A DNA stretch of 64,000 nt from assembly GCF_900105675.1 (NCBI RefSeq), contig NZ_LT629786.1:1302001-1366000 (forward strand), in the 5' to 3' direction. Under the pieces are notes generated by a model. The model had not been told where the DNA came from. It saw only the letters and a program-made list of their open reading frames with translations, and searched no databases. The stretch's first letter is position 1; each line of letters begins with the position of its first letter. A program made the position numbers and the translations under genes. Origin of the DNA: Pseudomonas synxantha (GTDB lineage: Bacteria; Pseudomonadota; Gammaproteobacteria; Pseudomonadales; Pseudomonadaceae). This document shows positions 44,706 through 54,029 of the stretch, piece by piece.

Positions 44706-46184
44706 ATGAGCGCCCCGGCAATAACCATGGCATCCTTCAAATTACCCCTGGGCCTGGTGGTCGGCGTGCTGGTGATGGTCGGCGTCCTGCTGTTGCCGCT
44801 GCCCGCCGACCTGCCGGTGGCCGGGCATCGCATGCTGGCGATCCTCGCGTTTGCCGTGGTGGTGTGGATCACCGAGGCGGTGTCTTATGAAGCCAGCGCG
44901 ATCATGATCACCTCGCTCATGGCGTTTCTGCTGGGCACTGCGCCGTCGCTGCAGGATCCCACGCACCTGATCGGCTCCAGCCCGGCCATCAGCATGGCGC
45001 TCACTGGCTTCTCCAATCCGGCGCTGGCGTTGGTGGCGGGAGCGTTGTTCATAGCTGCGGCCATGACCCACACGGGCCTGGACCGGCGCATCGCCCTGGT
45101 GACCCTGACCCGGGTCGGCACCAGCACGCGCGGTATTTTGCTGGGGGCGATTGCGGTGACTATCCTGCTCAGCCTCGTTGTACCCAGCGCCACGGCGCGC
45201 AGTGCCTGCGTGGTGCCGATCATGATGGGAGTGGTCGCCGCGTTTGGCGTCGACAAACGCTCGAACATCGCCGCTGGGCTGATGATCGTGGTGGCCCAGG
45301 GCACCAGCATCTGGAACGTCGGGATTCAGACCGCCGCTGCACAGAACCTGCTGACCGTGGGCTTTATGGACAAGATGCTCGGCCAGCGCGTGTCATGGAT
45401 CGACTGGCTGATCGCCGGCGCGCCGTGGGCAGTGATCATGTCGGCGGTATTGCTGTTGCTGGTGATCAAGTTGCTGCCGCCGGAAACCGACAGCATTCCT
45501 GGCGGCAAGGAAGCGGTGGCCCAATCGTTGGTGGACATCGGCCCGATGACCGGACCGCAGAAGCGCCTGTTGGCGGTCTCGGTGTTGCTGCTGCTGGCCT
45601 GGGCCACCGAAGGCCGCCTGCACGCGTTTGACACTACTTCGACGACCTATGCAGGTCTGGTCTTTTTGCTGCTGCCGGGCATCGGTGTGATGACTTGGAA
45701 GGATGTGCAGTCGCGCATCCCCTGGGGCACTGTGATTGTGTTCGGCGTGGGGATCAGCTTGGGTACCGCACTGCTGACCACCCAGGCTGGGCAATGGCTG
45801 GGCTCGCAGGTGGTGACGCATACCGGGTTGGGCCTTGTCGGGCCGTTAGGGGTGTTTGCGATCCTGGCGGCGTTTTTGATCGTGATCCACCTGGGGTTCG
45901 CCAGTGCGACGGCGCTGACCTCGGCGTTGCTGCCGATATTGATCGCGGTGTTGCAGACCTTGCCGGCGGAGTTCAATCGGTTGGGGATGACGATGCTGCT
46001 GGGGTTTGTGATGAGCTACGGGTTTATCCTGCCGATCAATGCGCCGCAGAATATGGTGTGTTTGGGCACCGGAACGTTTACGGCGCGGCAGTTTGCCAAG
46101 GTGGGGATCCTGGTGACGTTGATTGGTTACGGGTTGATGTTAGTGTTTGCGGCCACTTATTGGAGTTGGCTCGGTTGGATCTGA
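44706..46184 (+). CDS. SLC13/DASS-family anion:sodium symporter
   Basis: The 492-aa protein has about 12 hydrophobic segments and the DASS features AVVVWITEAVSYEASAIM near the N-terminus, the SNT-like SLVVPSATARSACVVPIMMG, and the C-terminal motif GFVMSYGFILPINAPQNMVCLGTGTFTARQF. Members carry dicarboxylates, sulfate or related anions. It follows the sulfide operon after about 110 bp on the same strand, so an inorganic sulfur anion is possible; dicarboxylate transport is equally compatible. Confidence 0.85.
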   Translation: MSAPAITMASFKLPLGLVVGVLVMVGVLLLPLPADLPVAGHRMLAILAFAVVVWITEAVSYEASAIMITSLMAFLLGTAPSLQDPTHLIGSSPAISMALTGFSNPALALVAGALFIAAAMTHTGLDRRIALVTLTRVGTSTRGILLGAIAVTILLSLVVPSATARSACVVPIMMGVVAAFGVDKRSNIAAGLMIVVAQGTSIWNVGIQTAAAQNLLTVGFMDKMLGQRVSWIDWLIAGAPWAVIMSAVLLLLVIKLLPPETDSIPGGKEAVAQSLVDIGPMTGPQKRLLAVSVLLLLAWATEGRLHAFDTTSTTYAGLVFLLLPGIGVMTWKDVQSRIPWGTVIVFGVGISLGTALLTTQAGQWLGSQVVTHTGLGLVGPLGVFAILAAFLIVIHLGFASATALTSALLPILIAVLQTLPAEFNRLGMTMLLGFVMSYGFILPINAPQNMVCLGTGTFTARQFAKVGILVTLIGYGLMLVFAATYWSWLGWI

Positions 46185-46342
46185 TTGGAATGCGCATGTC
46201 GTCGAGCACAGAAAGCAGCGTGTGACTGGCTGGATGGGGGCTTACCGATACGTCCGAGATGGCAAGATGACCGCCGCTCAGGTTTACTGTGCCTGAGTAA
46301 TGGTTTTACCGACTTCACCCGTCGGGTCATCTAGGTCACCGA

Positions 46343-47989
46343 ATGGACAAATACACCCCCCACAGCTGGCAGCCCCACGAGCGCCCGAGCCTGCCCGGTT
46401 CGCCGTCGACGCCGCTGCACCCTACCCACAAGCGCTGGCTGTACGCGATGGTCGGAGTGCTGGTGGCGATCACCGGTGGCCTGGGCAACGCCCTGGTCAT
46501 CGCCAACCTGCAATACCTGCAAGGCGCCCTCGGCGCGACCACTGCGGAAATGGCCTGGCTGCCGGCCGCCTATGTAATGACCAACGTGTGCATGAACCTG
46601 CTGCTGGTGAAGTTTCGCCAGCAGTTCGGCCTGCGCGCGTTTACCGAGGTGTTCCTGGTGCTCTATGCGCTGGTGACCTTCGGGCATTTGTTTGTCAACG
46701 ACCTCAACTCGGCTATCGCCGTGCGCGCCGCCCATGGCATGGTCGGTGCGGCACTGAGTTCACTGGGCCTGTACTACATGATCCAGGCGTTCCCGGCGAA
46801 GTGGCGTTTGAAAGCCCTGGTGCTCGGCTTGGGCACCGCGCAGCTTGCGTTACCGTTGGCGCGATTGTTCTCTGAAGACTTGCTGCAGATCGCCGAATGG
46901 CGCGGGTTGTACCTGTTCGAATTGGGCCTGGCCTTGATCTGCCTGGGCTGTGTGTTCCTGCTCAAGCTGCCGCCCGGCGACCGCTTCAAGACCTTTGAAA
47001 AACTCGATTTTCTCACCTTCGCCATCCTCGCCAGCGGCGTGGCCTTGCTCTGCGCGGTGCTGTCGTTGGGGCGTATCGACTGGTGGCTGGAAGCACCCTG
47101 GATCGGCGTGGCCTCGGCCTGTTCCCTGGTGCTGATCATGACGGGGCTGGCCATCGAGCATAACCGCAGCAACCCGATGCTGATGACGCGCTGGCTGGGC
47201 AGCGGCGCGATGATTCGCCTGGCCTTGGCGGTGGTGCTGATCCGTATGGTGCTGTCCGAGCAATCCACCGGTGCGGTGGGGTTCATGCAGATGCTCAACA
47301 TGAGCTACCAGCAGATGCATACCCTGTATGTGGTGATGCTGGCCGGCGCGATCGCCGGGCTGGTGGTCAGCGCATTGACGATCAACCCGGCGCACCTGCT
47401 GATGCCCCTGGTGATTTCCCTGGCGCTGATGGCCACAGGCTCGGTGATGGACAGTTTCTCCAGCAACCTGACTCGCCCGCAAAACCTCTACATCAGCCAG
47501 TTCCTGCTAGGCTTTGGCGGCACGTTCTTCCTTGGGCCGACCATGGTACTGGGCACTAAAAACGTACTGACCAACCCACGCAACCTGGTGAGTTTCTCGG
47601 TGATGTTCGGGATCTGCCAGAACCTCGGCGGCCTGATCGGCGCGGCCTTGCTCGGCACCTTCCAGATCGTGCGCGAGAAATATCACTCGAGCATGATCGT
47701 CGAGCACCTGACCCTGATCGATCCACGTGTAGCGGCGCGGGTGCAGAGCGGCGGTTCGGCCTATGGCGGGATCGTCGCCGACCCGGAGTTGCGCAACCTC
47801 ATGGGTATTCGCAGCCTGGCCACGGCGGCCACCCGTGAGGCGAACGTAATGGCCTACAACGATGTCTTCATGCTGATCGCGATTATCGCGATCCTGACCA
47901 TGCTCTGGATCTTTACCCGCAGCTTGTGGCTGATGAGCACCACTAAGGCAGCAGCCCCTCCCGTTCAACCCAGCGGCGCTTCTTCATGA
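46343..47989 (+). CDS. MFS drug exporter, DHA2 (EmrB-type) family
   Basis: The 548-aa transporter has about 14 hydrophobic segments. The N-terminus is hydrophilic, then LYAMVGVLVAITGGLGNALVIANLQYLQGALGATTAEMAWLPAAYVM marks the first helices and loop of EmrB-like proteins. It overlaps the HlyD gene by 4 bp. The pair would export small hydrophobic or acidic compounds with an outer-membrane factor encoded elsewhere. No RBS of note precedes the start. Confidence 0.9.
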   Translation: MDKYTPHSWQPHERPSLPGSPSTPLHPTHKRWLYAMVGVLVAITGGLGNALVIANLQYLQGALGATTAEMAWLPAAYVMTNVCMNLLLVKFRQQFGLRAFTEVFLVLYALVTFGHLFVNDLNSAIAVRAAHGMVGAALSSLGLYYMIQAFPAKWRLKALVLGLGTAQLALPLARLFSEDLLQIAEWRGLYLFELGLALICLGCVFLLKLPPGDRFKTFEKLDFLTFAILASGVALLCAVLSLGRIDWWLEAPWIGVASACSLVLIMTGLAIEHNRSNPMLMTRWLGSGAMIRLALAVVLIRMVLSEQSTGAVGFMQMLNMSYQQMHTLYVVMLAGAIAGLVVSALTINPAHLLMPLVISLALMATGSVMDSFSSNLTRPQNLYISQFLLGFGGTFFLGPTMVLGTKNVLTNPRNLVSFSVMFGICQNLGGLIGAALLGTFQIVREKYHSSMIVEHLTLIDPRVAARVQSGGSAYGGIVADPELRNLMGIRSLATAATREANVMAYNDVFMLIAIIAILTMLWIFTRSLWLMSTTKAAAPPVQPSGASS

Positions 47990-49137
47990 CCGAACCGACT
48001 TCTACCACCACGACCACCAACGCCATCGCCGCGACCCCGGAAGGCACCACGCCCCCCGGCGCCACGGTGACCGAGCCGCGTTCCCTGCGGGTGCGTATCG
48101 TCTCGTCCCTGGGCTTTGCCGCGATTGCCATCATCGGTGTGTTGATCGTGCTGTATGCCTGGCAGTTGCCACCGTTCAGCAGCGCGGTGGAGACCACCGA
48201 GAATGCCCTTGTGCGCGGGCAGGTGACGATTATCGGCCCGCAGCTCAGCGGCTATGTATTCGAAGTGCCGGTGCAGGACTTCCAGTATGTGAAGGCCGGT
48301 GATCTGCTGGTGCGCCTGGACGACCGTATTTATAAGCAGCGCCTGGACCAGGCCCTGGCGCAACTGGCGGTGCAGAAGGCGTCGCTGGCCAATGTGGTGC
48401 AGCAACGCAACAGCGCCGAAGCAACTATCAAGCTGCGCCAGGCCGCGTTGGTCGATAGCCAGGCCCAGGCGCGCAAAAGCACCGCTGACTTGCGCCGCAA
48501 CGAAGAACTGATCAGCGACGGCTCTGTGTCCAAGCGCGAGCTGGACGTGACCCGCGCCGCCAATGCCCAGACCATCGCCGCCGTGGCCCAGGCCCAGGCC
48601 AGCCTGGAAATTGCCCGCCAGGACCTGCAGACCGTCATCGTCAATCGCGGCTCCCTGGAGGCAGCAGTGGCGAGTGCCGAGGCGGCGGTGGAGCTGGCAC
48701 GGATCGATTTGTCCAACACCCGCATCACCGCCCCCCGCGACGGCCAGCTCGGGCAGATCGGCGTGCGTCTGGGGGCCTACGTCAATTCCGGCGCGCAATT
48801 GATGGCCCTGGTGCCCAAGCAGCTGTGGGTGATCGCCAATATGAAAGAAACCCAGATGGACAATGTGCAGGTGGGCCAGCCGGTGACCTTCACCGTGGAC
48901 GCGCTGAACCATCGCAAATTCCATGGCACGGTGCAGCACATCTCACCGGCAACCGGGTCCGAGTTCAGCCTGTTGCAGGCCGACAACGCCACCGGCAACT
49001 TCGTCAAGATCGCCCAGCGCGTGCCAGTGAGGATTACCGTGGATCCGGATCAGGCCGAGAGTGAGCGGTTGCGGCCGGGGTTGTCGGTGGTGGTGAGTAT
49101 CGATACTGCCGGGCGCCTCAAAAACTCACCGCCCTGA
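47986..49137 (+). CDS. HlyD/EmrA-family membrane fusion protein
   Basis: The 383-aa protein has a Thr/Pro-rich cytoplasmic start, one membrane helix (LGFAAIAIIGVLIVLYAWQL), the barrel-lipoyl segment VEVPVQDFQYVKAGDLLVRLDDR type (EVPVQDFQYVKAGDLL), a coiled-coil hairpin (about 120-240) and the second lipoyl/beta-barrel half (ITAPRDGQLGQIGVRLGAYV). It works with the EmrB-like transporter. It is the last gene of this unit and is followed by a REPIN. Confidence 0.9.
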   Translation: MTEPTSTTTTTNAIAATPEGTTPPGATVTEPRSLRVRIVSSLGFAAIAIIGVLIVLYAWQLPPFSSAVETTENALVRGQVTIIGPQLSGYVFEVPVQDFQYVKAGDLLVRLDDRIYKQRLDQALAQLAVQKASLANVVQQRNSAEATIKLRQAALVDSQAQARKSTADLRRNEELISDGSVSKRELDVTRAANAQTIAAVAQAQASLEIARQDLQTVIVNRGSLEAAVASAEAAVELARIDLSNTRITAPRDGQLGQIGVRLGAYVNSGAQLMALVPKQLWVIANMKETQMDNVQVGQPVTFTVDALNHRKFHGTVQHISPATGSEFSLLQADNATGNFVKIAQRVPVRITVDPDQAESERLRPGLSVVVSIDTAGRLKNSPP

Positions 49138-49160
49138 CACTGACACAGTGCAGAGCAAAA

Positions 49161-49250
49161 TGTGGGAGGGGGCTTGCTCCCGATAGCAGTGGATCAGTCA
49201 TATCTGTAGTGACTGTCACACCGCAATCGGGAGCAAGCCCCCTCCCACAT
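49161..49250. repeat. REPIN (GTGGGAGGGGGCTTGC class)
   Basis: Complete inverted pair between the converging emrA-type and dctM-type genes. Confidence 0.93.
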
Positions 49251-49277
49251 TTGCTCACCTCTGTTCTGACGTTCGGG

Positions 49278-50558
49278 TTACAGCACCAAGTGCGGCAACC
49301 ACAACGACAACGCCGGGATGTAGGTGACGGCGATCAACACCAGAAACAGCACCGCATAGAACGGCAGCAGGGCGGTCACGGTTTTCTCGATGCTGACCTT
49401 GCCCACCGCCGCGCCGACGAACAATACCGCGCCCACTGGAGGCGTGATCAAGCCAATGCCGAGGTTGACCAGCATGATCATGCCGAAGTGCACCGGGTCA
49501 ACGCCGATGCCGAGGATCACCGGCATCAGGATCGGCGTGAGGATCAGGATCAGCGGCGCCATGTCCATTACCGTGCCGAGCAACAGCAGCATGACGTTGA
49601 TGCACATCAGGATCACGTAGCGGTTGTCCGACAGGGTCAGGAACAATGTGGTGATCTTCGCTGGGATCTGCATCAGGGTCATGATGTAGCCGAAGCTGGC
49701 GGCGAAGGCGATGAGGATCATCACGATGGAAATGGTGCGCACCGTGCGGTGCATCAGCTTGGGCAGCTCGCTCCACTTGTAGTCGCGGTAGATGAACATG
49801 GTGACGAAGAACGCCCACAGCACCGCGATGGCCGCGGACTCGGTGGCGGTGAAGATGCCTGACAAGATGCCGCCAAGGATAATCACCATGGCCATCAGGC
49901 CCCAGAGCGCATCAGCGCAGATTTTCAGCGCCTGCTTGAGCGGGATGACTTCGCCCTTGGGGTAGTTGCGCTTTTTTGCGAAGATCAGGCACAGCACCAT
50001 CAGGCACGCGCTCATTAAAAGGCCCGGCACCACGCCGGCCATGAACAATGAGGCGATCGACACCGTGCCGCCGGCAGCCAGGGAGTAGAGCACCGAGTTG
50101 TGACTGGGCGGCGTCAGCAGCGCCTGTACCGAGCCACTCACGGTCACCGCCGTGGCGAACTCCCGCGGGTAGCCACGGCGTTCCATTTCCGGGATCAGCA
50201 CCGAACCGACCGAGGCGGTATCGGCCACCGACGAGCCGGAAATCGCGCCGAAAAACGTCGAGGCCATGATGTTGACCAGGGACAGGCCGCCACGCACAAA
50301 GCCCACCAGCACCCCGGCAAACGCCACCAGGCGCCGCGACATGCCGCCCTCGGCCATGATTGCGCCGGCCAACACGAAGAACGGAATCGCCATCAGCGAA
50401 AACTTGTTCACCCCGCCCGCCACCTGGATCATCAAGGCCTGGAAGGGAATGTCGATCCACCACGCGCCGATCAGCGCCGACAGCCCGAGGGCGTAGGCCA
50501 CCGGCATGCCAATCAGGATCAGGGCGATAAAGCTGCCCAACAGAATCAATGCGTCCAT
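49278..50558 (-). CDS. TRAP transporter large permease (DctM)
   Basis: Start ATG 50558 (MDALILLGSFIALILIGMP) gives 426 aa with about 12 hydrophobic segments; the frame upstream belongs to the dctQ region. Conserved DctM wording includes NIMASTFFGAISGSSVADTASVGSVLIPEM and PFFVLAGAIMAEGGMSRRLV. It is the transport subunit of a tripartite ATP-independent importer. Given the co-encoded uronate dehydrogenase and lactonase, hexuronates such as galacturonate or glucuronate are the likely cargo. Confidence 0.92.
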   Translation of the reverse strand: MDALILLGSFIALILIGMPVAYALGLSALIGAWWIDIPFQALMIQVAGGVNKFSLMAIPFFVLAGAIMAEGGMSRRLVAFAGVLVGFVRGGLSLVNIMASTFFGAISGSSVADTASVGSVLIPEMERRGYPREFATAVTVSGSVQALLTPPSHNSVLYSLAAGGTVSIASLFMAGVVPGLLMSACLMVLCLIFAKKRNYPKGEVIPLKQALKICADALWGLMAMVIILGGILSGIFTATESAAIAVLWAFFVTMFIYRDYKWSELPKLMHRTVRTISIVMILIAFAASFGYIMTLMQIPAKITTLFLTLSDNRYVILMCINVMLLLLGTVMDMAPLILILTPILMPVILGIGVDPVHFGMIMLVNLGIGLITPPVGAVLFVGAAVGKVSIEKTVTALLPFYAVLFLVLIAVTYIPALSLWLPHLVL

Positions 50559-50560
50559 AG

Positions 50561-51088
50561 TCAGGCAGCCCCTTCGCTTTCTTCCACCAGGTCGAAGCGC
50601 ACAACGCGCCGGTTGCTCTGGTCCCCGAGCAGGAGTTTTTCCACCACAAAGATCAGGGTCAGCAGGCCGCCAATGGGGATCGGCATGTAGGTGATGCCCA
50701 CGCGCAGGGTGGGGATCGCGCTCATGAACTGGTTCCAGGTCGACAGGCACAGCTTGGTGCCCCAGAGGGTCATGAACAGGCAGATGGTGCCCATCAACAG
50801 TTGCGAGAAGATGCCGACGATGCGGCGTTGGGCGGGGGGCAGGCGGTCGGTGACCATCGCCACCGACATATGTGCGCCGGCGCGGTAACTGGCGGCGGCG
50901 CCGATAAAGGTGAACACCAGCATCAGCAGGATCGCAGTGGGCTCCGGCCAGCTGGAGCCGGTGCCGAGGATGTAGCGAGCGAAGATGCCCCAGGGAATGA
51001 TCAGCGCCACCCCCAGTACCGAGAGGCCGGCAACCCAGATGCAGGTCATGTAGATACGGTCGTTGATGCGCAGCAGTAGATTCTTCAT
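50561..51088 (-). CDS. TRAP transporter small permease (DctQ)
   Basis: Start ATG 51088 (MKNLLLRINDRIYM) is chosen over an upstream GTG. The 175-aa protein has four hydrophobic segments (WVAGLSVLGVALIIPWGIFARY, TAILLMLVFTFIGAAASYR and two more), the DctQ pattern. It ends 2 bp before dctM. Confidence 0.9.
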   Translation of the reverse strand: MKNLLLRINDRIYMTCIWVAGLSVLGVALIIPWGIFARYILGTGSSWPEPTAILLMLVFTFIGAAASYRAGAHMSVAMVTDRLPPAQRRIVGIFSQLLMGTICLFMTLWGTKLCLSTWNQFMSAIPTLRVGITYMPIPIGGLLTLIFVVEKLLLGDQSNRRVVRFDLVEESEGAA

Positions 51089-51153
51089 GGCGTTCACCGT
51101 GACCGGGCGCGTCGATGCCGACCGCGCCGGGCCTTATGCAGGGAGCAGGGAGG

Positions 51154-52116
51154 TTATTGAACGGCGTCGATGCGCTTGATCATGTCTGCATAAGGTGCGC
51201 CGTACTTGGCGCGCACCTGGGCGGTGGCATCATAGAAGGGTTTTTTGTCGACGCTGATAAACTCCACGCCGGCCTTCTTGAGTTTCTCTTCGCTGCTGGC
51301 GGACTTGGCGTCCCACAGCACGCGCTCGTCGGCCTGGGCGGCCTTGGCGGCTTGCTTGACCATGTCCTGCTGCGCTGGCGTGAGCTTGTTCCAGGTGATT
51401 TTCGACATCACGATAGGCTCGGGCAGAATCAGGTGCTCGGTAAGGGTGTAGTACTTGGCGTTCTGGTAGTGGTTATGTTCCAGCAAGGTCGGCGGGTTGT
51501 TTTCCGCACCGTCGATGACCCCGGTCTGCAAGGCGCTGAAGATTTCGCCGGTGTCCATTGCGATGCCGTTGGCGCCCATGGCGTTGAAGGCGTCGATAAA
51601 CAGCGGGTTGCCTTGCACACGGATCTTCATGCCCTTGAGGTCTTCGATCTTACGCACCGGCTTCTTGGTGTAGAGGTTGCGCGTGCCGCCATCCATCCAG
51701 GCCAGGGCCACCAGGCCGAACTCGGAGTCGGTGATCTTGGCGAGGATTTCGTCGCCGATCTCGCCATCGATGACCTTGCGCATATGCGCCTGGTCACGGA
51801 ACACGAACGGCAGGTTGAACACGTTCACATCCGGCACCACCGGGCCGACGATGCCGAGGCTGACGCGGGTCATCTGGACTGCGCCGACCTGGGCCTGTTC
51901 GACCACCTCTTTCTCGGAGCCGAGCACACCGCCGGGAAAGTACTTGAAGGTCAGTTCGCCGTTGCTCGCTTTGGTAAGGGCCTTGCCCATGTTTTCTTCG
52001 GCGACCACGGTGGGGTAGCCGGCGGGGTGGATGTCGGCAAACTTGATTTCCAACGCGTGGGCGGTGCTGCTGAGGGTGATGAGTGCGACGGCGAGCAAGG
52101 TGCGTTTGAAGTCCAT
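51154..52116 (-). CDS. TRAP transporter periplasmic solute-binding protein (DctP)
   Basis: The 320-aa precursor has a Sec signal (LLAVALITLSSTAHALE). The mature part has ADIHPAGYPTVVAEENMGKAL, the conserved Arg-containing strand GMKIRVQGNPLFIDAFNAMGAN that binds the carboxylate, and IDGAENNPPTLLEHNHYQ. It delivers a sugar acid to DctQM. It sits between the lactonase gene and dctQ in the same direction. Confidence 0.92.
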   Translation of the reverse strand: MDFKRTLLAVALITLSSTAHALEIKFADIHPAGYPTVVAEENMGKALTKASNGELTFKYFPGGVLGSEKEVVEQAQVGAVQMTRVSLGIVGPVVPDVNVFNLPFVFRDQAHMRKVIDGEIGDEILAKITDSEFGLVALAWMDGGTRNLYTKKPVRKIEDLKGMKIRVQGNPLFIDAFNAMGANGIAMDTGEIFSALQTGVIDGAENNPPTLLEHNHYQNAKYYTLTEHLILPEPIVMSKITWNKLTPAQQDMVKQAAKAAQADERVLWDAKSASSEEKLKKAGVEFISVDKKPFYDATAQVRAKYGAPYADMIKRIDAVQ

Positions 52117-52167
52117 GGGGTGTCACTCCTGTCTTGTTATTGTTGTATTCAAGGCACAGCAGTACAG

Positions 52168-53043
52168 CTAGAGGATGAAGTACGGTTCGGCCAGTCCCTT
52201 GACGCCCGGGTTGAGCGCGAATACGCCGCCGGACACCGACTGTTCGCTCGCATCGTCACGAATCGAGGTGACGTACAGGGTGTCCAGGCGGCTGCCGCCA
52301 AAGGCGCACATGGTGGGTTTTTTCACCGGTACGCTGAGGGAACGATCCAGGCGGCCCTCGGGGGTGAAACGGTGGATCAGCCCGGCGTCATTGGCGCAGA
52401 TCCAATAGCAGCCCTCGGCGTCCACGGCAGCGCCGTCGGGGCGGCCGGGGAAGTGGTTCATATCGATAAACACGCGGCGATTGGACGGCGTGCCGGTGTT
52501 GGTGTCGTAGTCGAAGGCCCACACCTGCTGCACCTGCGGATGCGAATCCGAGGCGTACATCGTGCGGCCATCGGGGCTGAAGGCCAGGCCGTTGAGGGTG
52601 ATGAAGCCATCCAGTTGCGCGTGGGGCGCGGCCCCGGACGCATAGCGGTAAAGAATGCCCTTGGCCGCGTTCAAGCCCATGTCCAGCACCATGCTCCCCG
52701 CCCAGAAACGGCCCTGGCGATCACAGCGACCATCGTTCAGGCGCATGTCCGGACGCGGGTGTTCGACACCGGCCAAGAGCGTAGTGTCGAGGCTACCGTC
52801 ATTATGGGTGGTCAGTTCAAAGAAGCCGGTTTCCATGCCTGCCACCCAGTTGCCCACTTGAGTACGTGCGATGCAGGCGAGCATCTGTGGTGCCTTCCAC
52901 GCGCTGAGGTAACCGGTGGCGGCGTCCCAGCGTTGCAGGCTGCCGTTGGGGATATCCACCCAATACAAGGCGTTTTCTTCGGGCACCCACACCGGGCATT
53001 CGCCCACGGCGTTGCGGGCGTCGACAATCAATTCAGCGCTCAT
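52168..53043 (-). CDS. SMP-30/gluconolactonase family lactonase (aldaro-lactone type)
   Basis: Start ATG 53043 (MSAELIVDARNAVGECPVW) gives 291 aa. The SMP-30 beta-propeller metal ligands are seen as Glu in VGECPVW, Asn in MRLNDGRCDRQGRFW, and Asp in GLAFSPDGRTMYASDSHPQ. These enzymes open sugar lactones. Next to uronate dehydrogenase it probably hydrolyses the galactaro- or glucaro-lactone to the aldarate. Confidence 0.9.
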   Translation of the reverse strand: MSAELIVDARNAVGECPVWVPEENALYWVDIPNGSLQRWDAATGYLSAWKAPQMLACIARTQVGNWVAGMETGFFELTTHNDGSLDTTLLAGVEHPRPDMRLNDGRCDRQGRFWAGSMVLDMGLNAAKGILYRYASGAAPHAQLDGFITLNGLAFSPDGRTMYASDSHPQVQQVWAFDYDTNTGTPSNRRVFIDMNHFPGRPDGAAVDAEGCYWICANDAGLIHRFTPEGRLDRSLSVPVKKPTMCAFGGSRLDTLYVTSIRDDASEQSVSGGVFALNPGVKGLAEPYFIL

Positions 53044-53073
53044 GGCCACTCATTCCCTTGGGTTGCTGTGCAC

Positions 53074-53892
53074 TCAGTCACCGAACGGCCCTGCCGCGCA
53101 AAAAGCCCCGCCCTGGTAGACCGCGGCCGGGTCATCGGCGGCGACCGGTGGCTGGGCTTCGACCTGGGCGCGGAACATTTCGGAGCTGTCCTTGGGAGCA
53201 AAGCCCAGGTGCGCGGCGTAGCGGTTGTTCCACCAGGTGTCGAGGTTCGCCGACATGCCGTACACCACGGTGTGGCCGACGTTGGGCGTATACAGCGCGC
53301 GCTCGAGCAACTGGGTCAGGTCATCGAAGCTCAACCAGGTGTGCATCATCCGGCGGTTCTGCGGTTGCGGGAACGAGGAGCCGATGCGGATGCTCACGGT
53401 CTCGATGCCGTAGCGGTCGAAGTAGAAACTGGCCATGTCCTCGCCGTAGGACTTGGACAGGCCGTAGTAGCTGTCCGGACGGCGAGGGGAGTGGGCGTCG
53501 AGTTGTTCGCCCTGCTTGTAGAAGCCGATCACATGGTTGGAGCTGGCGAAGATTACACGCTTGACCCCATGGCGGCGGGCGGCTTCGTAGATATGGAAAA
53601 TACCGCTGATATTGGCGCCGAGGACTTCTTCGAAGGAACGCTCCACCGATACGCCGCCAAAGTGCAGGATGGCGTCGACGCCTTCCACCAAGTGGTGCAC
53701 GGCTTGTTTATCGGCTAGGTCGCAGGGCTGTACTTCTTCGTGAGCGCCGGCAGCGGCGGCCATGTCGGCGATGTCCGACAGGCGCAGGACCTTGGCGTAA
53801 GGACGCATGCGTTCGCGCAGGACTTTGCCGAGGCCACCGGCAGCGCCAGTGAGCAGCAGGCGGTTGAAGGGAGCGGGCGTGGTGGTGGTCAT
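53074..53892 (-). CDS. udh: NAD-dependent uronate dehydrogenase
   Basis: The 272-aa short-chain dehydrogenase/epimerase-type protein begins FNRLLLTGAAGGLGKVLRERM (NAD motif), has LHFGGVSVERSFEEVLGANI, and the catalytic Tyr-x3-Lys in DSYYGLSKSYGED. The wording closely follows the characterised Udh enzymes of pseudomonads, which oxidise D-galacturonate and D-glucuronate to aldaro-lactones. It is the first gene of udh-lactonase-dctPQM and has a GTCGTATGAC near-palindrome upstream. Confidence 0.94.
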   Translation of the reverse strand: MTTTTPAPFNRLLLTGAAGGLGKVLRERMRPYAKVLRLSDIADMAAAAGAHEEVQPCDLADKQAVHHLVEGVDAILHFGGVSVERSFEEVLGANISGIFHIYEAARRHGVKRVIFASSNHVIGFYKQGEQLDAHSPRRPDSYYGLSKSYGEDMASFYFDRYGIETVSIRIGSSFPQPQNRRMMHTWLSFDDLTQLLERALYTPNVGHTVVYGMSANLDTWWNNRYAAHLGFAPKDSSEMFRAQVEAQPPVAADDPAAVYQGGAFCAAGPFGD

Positions 53893-53917
53893 GGGTATTC
53901 CAGTTTTGTTGTAGGTT

Positions 53918-53927
53918 GTCGTATGAC
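53918..53927. promoter_or_regulatory. Operator candidate upstream of udh
   Basis: GTCGTATGAC is a near-palindrome 26-35 bp before the udh start codon. The related palindrome upstream of the porin (55329-55348) and GTTATACGATGAC (55394-55406) suggest a shared GntR-type or similar regulator not encoded here. Confidence 0.55.
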
Positions 53928-53991
53928 TATCTTGAAATAGTGTTAGGGATTCCCTGTATTGTCAACGCCCTTCCAGACAAGTGAGATCAAA

Positions 53992-54022
53992 TGTGGGAGG
54001 GGCGGTGGCTGACAGACCATCT
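53992..54022 (+). repeat. Truncated variant REP
   Basis: GTGGGAGGGGCGGTG is followed directly by GCTGACAGACC. It shares the start of the 16-nt variant block seen at 60399, and looks like a deletion product between two GCGGTG copies. It lies between udh and the porin stop codon. Confidence 0.65.
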
Positions 54023-54029
54023 GCGTCCT

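Noticed and set aside
51115..53718. 867-aa forward frame across dctP, lactonase and udh
   Set aside because: Antisense shadow of three well-recognised genes; long only because of GC-skewed third positions.
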